Notes under the pieces: generated by a model
What the model saw: the letters and a program-made list of their open reading frames with translations, nothing else
The model's database searches: none
Told to the model about the DNA's origin: nothing
Shown: piece after piece, positions 6,376 through 8,521 of the stretch
Position numbering within the stretch: position 1 is the first letter of the stretch
Layout of the letters: every line of letters starts with the position of its first letter
Assembly (NCBI GenBank): GCA_016292805.1
Contig: JAEDFM010000059.1
Coordinates: 1 to 8,521, forward strand
DNA from: Treponema sp.
GTDB taxonomy: Bacteria; Spirochaetota; Spirochaetia; Treponematales; Treponemataceae
DNA length: 8,521 nucleotides
Direction: 5' to 3'
Program-made: the position numbers and the translations under genes

Positions 6376-6424
6376 CGTCTAAATAGCAGAAATTGCGAAA
6401 GCAATTTCAACTTACAAGCGGGAG
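6348..6424 (+). repeat. Structured tandem repeat, copy 1
   Basis: In order it contains: hairpin A (GCCAC, AGT, GTGGC); the linker ATTACGTCTAAAT (6372-6384); hairpin B (GAAATTGC 6389-6396, loop GAAA, GCAATTTC 6401-6408); then ACTTA and CGGGAG (6419-6424). Hairpin A doubles as the ptsH terminator. The second copy lies 85 bp downstream. The CGGGAG here is not followed by a start codon at ribosome-binding distance, and it sits inside a possible small hairpin (CTTAC 6411-6415 with GTAAG 6431-6435). Confidence 0.75.
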
Positions 6425-6432
6425 CGCCAGGT

Positions 6433-6511
6433 AAGAAGCCATAGCATGGCTTTTGGATTACGTCTAAATCGAATGAATTGCGGAGCAATTCATACTTATT
6501 AATAACGGGAG
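6433..6511 (+). repeat. Structured tandem repeat, copy 2, supplying the lexA ribosome binding site
   Basis: The element order matches copy 1: hairpin A (AAGCCAT 6436-6442, loop AGC, ATGGCTT 6446-6452); the identical 13-nt linker (6457-6469); hairpin B (ATGAATTGC 6473-6481, loop GGA, GCAATTCAT 6485-6493); then ACTTA and CGGGAG (6506-6511). Differences from copy 1 inside the stems occur as compensating pairs. Hairpin A has lost its long T-tract, so it is a weak terminator at best. The CGGGAG is the lexA Shine-Dalgarno. Confidence 0.75.
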
Positions 6512-6517
6512 ATATTT

Positions 6518-7129
6518 ATGAAAGGGATTACTGACAGACAGAAAGAAGTTCTAAATTACATTTCTGAATTTACAGAAGAAAATGCATATCCTCCAACTGT
6601 TCGCGAAATCAGCACCCACTTTGAAATTTCCCTTAGAGCTGTTCAGGATCATATCCTTGCACTTCAGAAAAAAGGATATCTTTCCCAGTCACAGAAACGC
6701 TCTCGTTCAATCAGAGTTCTTTCTGATACAAGAGAGAAGGAACCTGAGCTTTTCGTAGGAAAAGTTCCTTTGCTTGGAACAGTTGCCGCTGGTAAACCTC
6801 TTTTAAGCGAAGAAAATCTTGATGGTTATGTAAATCTTACAGAGCCTTTTGTTCGACCAGGAAAAAGTTATTTTGCTTTACGCGTTCGTGGCCAGAGCAT
6901 GATTAATGCAGGAATCCTTGATGGCGACCTGGCTGTAGTAGAGCAGGCTAGTAATGCTGTAGACGGTCAGATTATTGTTGCTGTTATTGATGATGCAATC
7001 ACATTAAAACGATATTACAAAGAAGCTGCCCGTATCCGTTTGCAACCAGAAAATCCAAACTTTCAGGCAATTTATTGTACTGATGTTCGCATTGTTGGAA
7101 TTCTTTCTAACATTGTAAGAACTTACTAG
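6518..7129 (+). CDS. lexA: LexA SOS repressor
   Basis: This 203-residue protein has normal LexA length. The winged-helix DNA-binding domain (about 1-68) has TDRQKEVLNYI, the family PPTVREI stretch at 25-31, and a recognition helix around residues 38-49. The hinge runs to about residue 80. The self-cleavage domain carries the scissile Ala91-Gly92 bond (LLGTVAAGKPLL), the nucleophile Ser127 (RGQSMINAGI) and the general base Lys164 (TLKRYY). All catalytic parts are intact, so RecA-stimulated autocleavage is expected. The ATG at 6518 has GGGAG six bases upstream (6507-6511). No copy of the E. coli, Bacillus or other LexA box that I know appears upstream, so the operator is unknown. The holA gene follows after 7 bp and is likely co-transcribed. 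Confidence 0.96.
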   Translation: MKGITDRQKEVLNYISEFTEENAYPPTVREISTHFEISLRAVQDHILALQKKGYLSQSQKRSRSIRVLSDTREKEPELFVGKVPLLGTVAAGKPLLSEENLDGYVNLTEPFVRPGKSYFALRVRGQSMINAGILDGDLAVVEQASNAVDGQIIVAVIDDAITLKRYYKEAARIRLQPENPNFQAIYCTDVRIVGILSNIVRTY

Positions 7130-7136
7130 GAATCCT

Positions 7137-8159
7137 ATGGCTGCTCCAATCTATCTTTATACAGGTCCTGAATTCGGTGAACGAGATGAAGCCGTTGCAG
7201 ATGTAAAAAAATCACTTTCAAAAAAATTCGGTTCAATTGATGAACACAGTTTTTACTTGATGGAAACACCTTTCGCTCAGGTTATGACAATCCTTCAAAG
7301 TGGAACGCTGTTTTCAGATGGGGTTTGTGTTGTTTGTAAAAATGCTGAACTGTTAAAAAAGAAAGATGATCTGGAAATGCTTTCCGACTGGCTTGATGGG
7401 GGCCCGGAAGAAAGTTCAGTTTTGATTTTAATTTCAGATGAAATTTCTGTAGATGCAAAACTAGACAAACTGGTGCCTCTTGCAAATAAAAAGAAATTCT
7501 GGGAATTGTTCGATAACAAGAAGGTTGAGTGGCTTCAGAAATTCTTTACAAAAAACGGTTACAGAATAAATACAGATGCCTGCGATCTTATTCTTGATAT
7601 GATTGAAAATAATACTCAGGCTTTGAAGAATGAATGTTCCCGTTTCTTCCTGCTTTTTCCAAAAGATCATATTGTAACCTGTGACGATGTTGAAGCAGTA
7701 TTAACTCACAATCGTGAAGAAAATGCATTTACATTATTTGATGCAATTGCAGACAGTTCAGCTACACCTCAAAAACGAATGGAAAGTGGAGTGGAGATTC
7801 TTCAGAAGATTCAGCTTTCGCCAGCTAAGGATGGTTCTTCTGTAAAAACAATTGCGGGGCTTGCTTCCTGTTTTAGAAAACTTGTTACATGGCACAGTAT
7901 TTCAAATGGAAACTATGGTCCTTCTGATGAAGATTTAAGAACTTCCGGTTTTGCCAGTAAAATAATGCAGAAACAATACAGAAATGCGGCAAAAATCTGG
8001 ACTACAGGTCAGGCTACTGCAATCCTTGCAATCCTTGCTTCAACAGATATGGAAATAAGAAGTGGAGGAGCCGCAATGGAAGATGTGCTCCTTCAGAAAA
8101 TGCTGTACGAGATTGTTATAAAAAAAGGCAGTCAGCTTTCTACTTACGAAGAAAACTAA
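7137..8159 (+). CDS. holA: DNA polymerase III, delta subunit
   Basis: This 340-residue protein has the usual HolA length. It is recognisable from the N-terminal YLYTGPEFGERDEAV segment, the region FAQVMTILQSGTLFSDGVCVVCKNAELL (approaching the family's sheet that docks on the clamp), and ENAFTLFDAIAD in the collar-linked middle part. The delta subunit opens the sliding clamp ring in the clamp loader. It lacks a P-loop, as expected for delta. The start is ATG at 7137; AGGA (7128-7131) overlaps the lexA stop and gives ribosome-binding spacing, so translational coupling with lexA is likely. The downstream stop overlaps the stop of the convergent YdbC-type gene by 4 bp. Delta proteins diverge strongly in sequence; the assignment rests on pattern and context. 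Confidence 0.88.
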   Translation: MAAPIYLYTGPEFGERDEAVADVKKSLSKKFGSIDEHSFYLMETPFAQVMTILQSGTLFSDGVCVVCKNAELLKKKDDLEMLSDWLDGGPEESSVLILISDEISVDAKLDKLVPLANKKKFWELFDNKKVEWLQKFFTKNGYRINTDACDLILDMIENNTQALKNECSRFFLLFPKDHIVTCDDVEAVLTHNREENAFTLFDAIADSSATPQKRMESGVEILQKIQLSPAKDGSSVKTIAGLASCFRKLVTWHSISNGNYGPSDEDLRTSGFASKIMQKQYRNAAKIWTTGQATAILAILASTDMEIRSGGAAMEDVLLQKMLYEIVIKKGSQLSTYEEN

Positions 8160-8380
8160 ATATCAAGCTTATTCAATAAATCTTTAAGGGCCTTAAGTTC
8201 ATCTGCAGTAAATGTTGAACCCTTTCCCATTTTTTCGTGGTCTGGAGCCCAGGAACGGATATCGTATTTTGCAGGATGACCACTCCATGAAACTAGATTC
8301 AATTCCAGATTCCATCCGTTTCTACCTTCGGAAATAACTCCTAAATTTTGTTCAATGCTAAAAGAAAAATCATCAGCCAT
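8156..8380 (-). CDS. YdbC-type PC4-like single-stranded nucleic-acid-binding protein
   Basis: This 74-residue protein matches the YdbC/PC4 family across its whole length. There is an N-terminal strand region (FSFSIEQNLGVISEGRNGW), the conserved ELNLVSWSGHPAKYDIRSWAPDHEKMGKG core split around Trp residues, and a C-terminal helix (ADELKALKDLLNKL). Known for the family: a PC4-like fold that binds single-stranded DNA; the cellular role in bacteria is not settled. The start is ATG at 8380 with GGGAG six bases upstream on the minus strand, a layout like that of lexA (GGGAG-N6-ATG). It converges on holA, with the two stop codons overlapping. A hairpin ending in a T-tract lies directly ahead of its ribosome binding site, which could attenuate it or end an upstream transcript. 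Confidence 0.85.
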   Translation of the reverse strand: MADDFSFSIEQNLGVISEGRNGWNLELNLVSWSGHPAKYDIRSWAPDHEKMGKGSTFTADELKALKDLLNKLDI

Positions 8381-8393
8381 CTGTATCTCCCAT

Positions 8394-8434
8394 AAAAAGT
8401 CAAGAAGATTGTTTCAACAATCGATTGACTTTTT
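8394..8434 (-). terminator. Two-tier hairpin with T-tract just upstream of the YdbC-type gene
   Basis: The outer stem of 10 bp pairs AAAAAGTCAA (8394-8403) with TTGACTTTTT (8425-8434). The inner stem pairs GATTGT (8407-8412) with ACAATC (8417-8422), closing a 4-nt loop. The internal loop is asymmetric (GAA against GA). There are A- and T-tracts on both sides, so it could act in either direction. On the minus strand the T-tract runs straight into the ribosome binding site of the YdbC-type gene. Confidence 0.6.
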
Positions 8435-8436
8435 AC

Positions 8437-8464
8437 GCTGTTCCGTAATGCAATGAGGAACAGC
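8437..8464. repeat. Inverted repeat, 8-bp arms
   Basis: GCTGTTCC (8437-8444) pairs perfectly with GGAACAGC (8457-8464) around a 12-nt loop. It begins two bases after the previous hairpin. Its function is unknown. Confidence 0.7.
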
Positions 8465-8479
8465 AGTTAAATACGACCG

Positions 8480-8509
8480 GTCAAGGCACGCTTCGCTCAA
8501 GGCCTTGAC
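8480..8509. repeat. GC-rich inverted repeat, 8-bp arms, with an internal direct repeat
   Basis: GTCAAGGC (8480-8487) pairs with GCCTTGAC (8502-8509) around a 14-nt loop. The loop includes GCTTCGC, and CAAGGC recurs directly at 8482-8487 and 8498-8503. It is clearly more GC-rich than the rest of the window and runs close to the right edge, so the full element may be cut off. Confidence 0.65.
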
Positions 8510-8521
8510 TCGCTCGTTTTC

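Noticed and set aside
6346..6517. Known-type LexA boxes upstream of lexA
   Set aside because: I looked for CTGT-N8-ACAG, the Bacillus GAAC-N4-GTTC and TTTG-N5-CAAA patterns and saw none.
7893..7910. TGGCAC-like -24 element suggesting a sigma-54 promoter within holA
   Set aside because: The matching -12 GC dinucleotide is missing at the required spacing (TTCA in place of TTGC), and it lies in the middle of a coding region.
8394..8434. Kink-turn in the asymmetric GAA/GA internal loop
   Set aside because: The bulged strand is too short for the standard three-nucleotide bulge plus tandem G-A pairs.
8414..8521. Minus-strand open frame entering from the right edge, about 35 codons
   Set aside because: It runs through three perfect inverted repeats, has no recognisable domain, and is short enough to be chance. 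A gene reaching in from the right cannot be fully excluded.

Overview
The window looks like chromosomal DNA of a low-GC spirochaete, most likely a host-associated Treponema. The basis is AT-rich codon use together with the set rpoN, a short HPF/RaiA, hprK, ptsH, lexA, holA and a YdbC-type PC4 protein. The genus is an inference from gene content and protein flavour, not from any database search. Apart from one solitary DNA methyltransferase, the genes are core regulation, replication and metabolism. I see no insertion sequence, CRISPR array, tRNA, rRNA or phage gene.

Layout. (1) The 3' part of an O-acetylhomoserine sulfhydrylase gene (1-563, +) ends in a clear intrinsic terminator. (2) A beta-class, Type III Mod-like adenine methyltransferase (641-1828, +) has no restriction partner and converges on (3) a DUF1015 gene (1837-3201, -). 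(4) rpoN (sigma-54, 3225-4640, +) diverges from DUF1015 across only 23 bp. (5) A short HPF/RaiA ribosome-hibernation gene (4650-4937, -) converges on rpoN. (6) hprK and ptsH (5063-6345, +) form an operon encoding HPr kinase/phosphorylase and its substrate HPr; both His15 and Ser46 are present in HPr. (7) A 172-bp gap follows that holds a tandem pair of about 85-bp structured repeats. (8) lexA and holA (6518-8159, +) are tightly linked. (9) A YdbC/PC4 gene (8156-8380, -) overlaps the end of holA. (10) Three stacked inverted repeats run to the window edge.

How it fits together. rpoN, hpf, hprK and an HPr gene also cluster in many Proteobacteria (rpoN-hpf-ptsN-hprK-rapZ-ptsO type loci). Here the neighbourhood is kept, but hpf is inverted and ptsN and rapZ are absent. 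lexA-holA is a DNA-damage and replication pair lying just beyond the ptsH terminator.

The most notable signals are non-coding. The DUF1015/rpoN gap carries two -10 boxes on opposite strands that share five base pairs, and neither start codon has a Shine-Dalgarno. hprK has a near-consensus promoter whose predicted start falls at its ATG, again without a Shine-Dalgarno. This suggests leaderless or near-leaderless mRNAs for three regulatory or conserved genes, while neighbouring genes use normal ribosome binding sites. The tandem element before lexA shows paired, structure-preserving base changes between its copies. All three convergent gene pairs are too close for a dedicated terminator between them.
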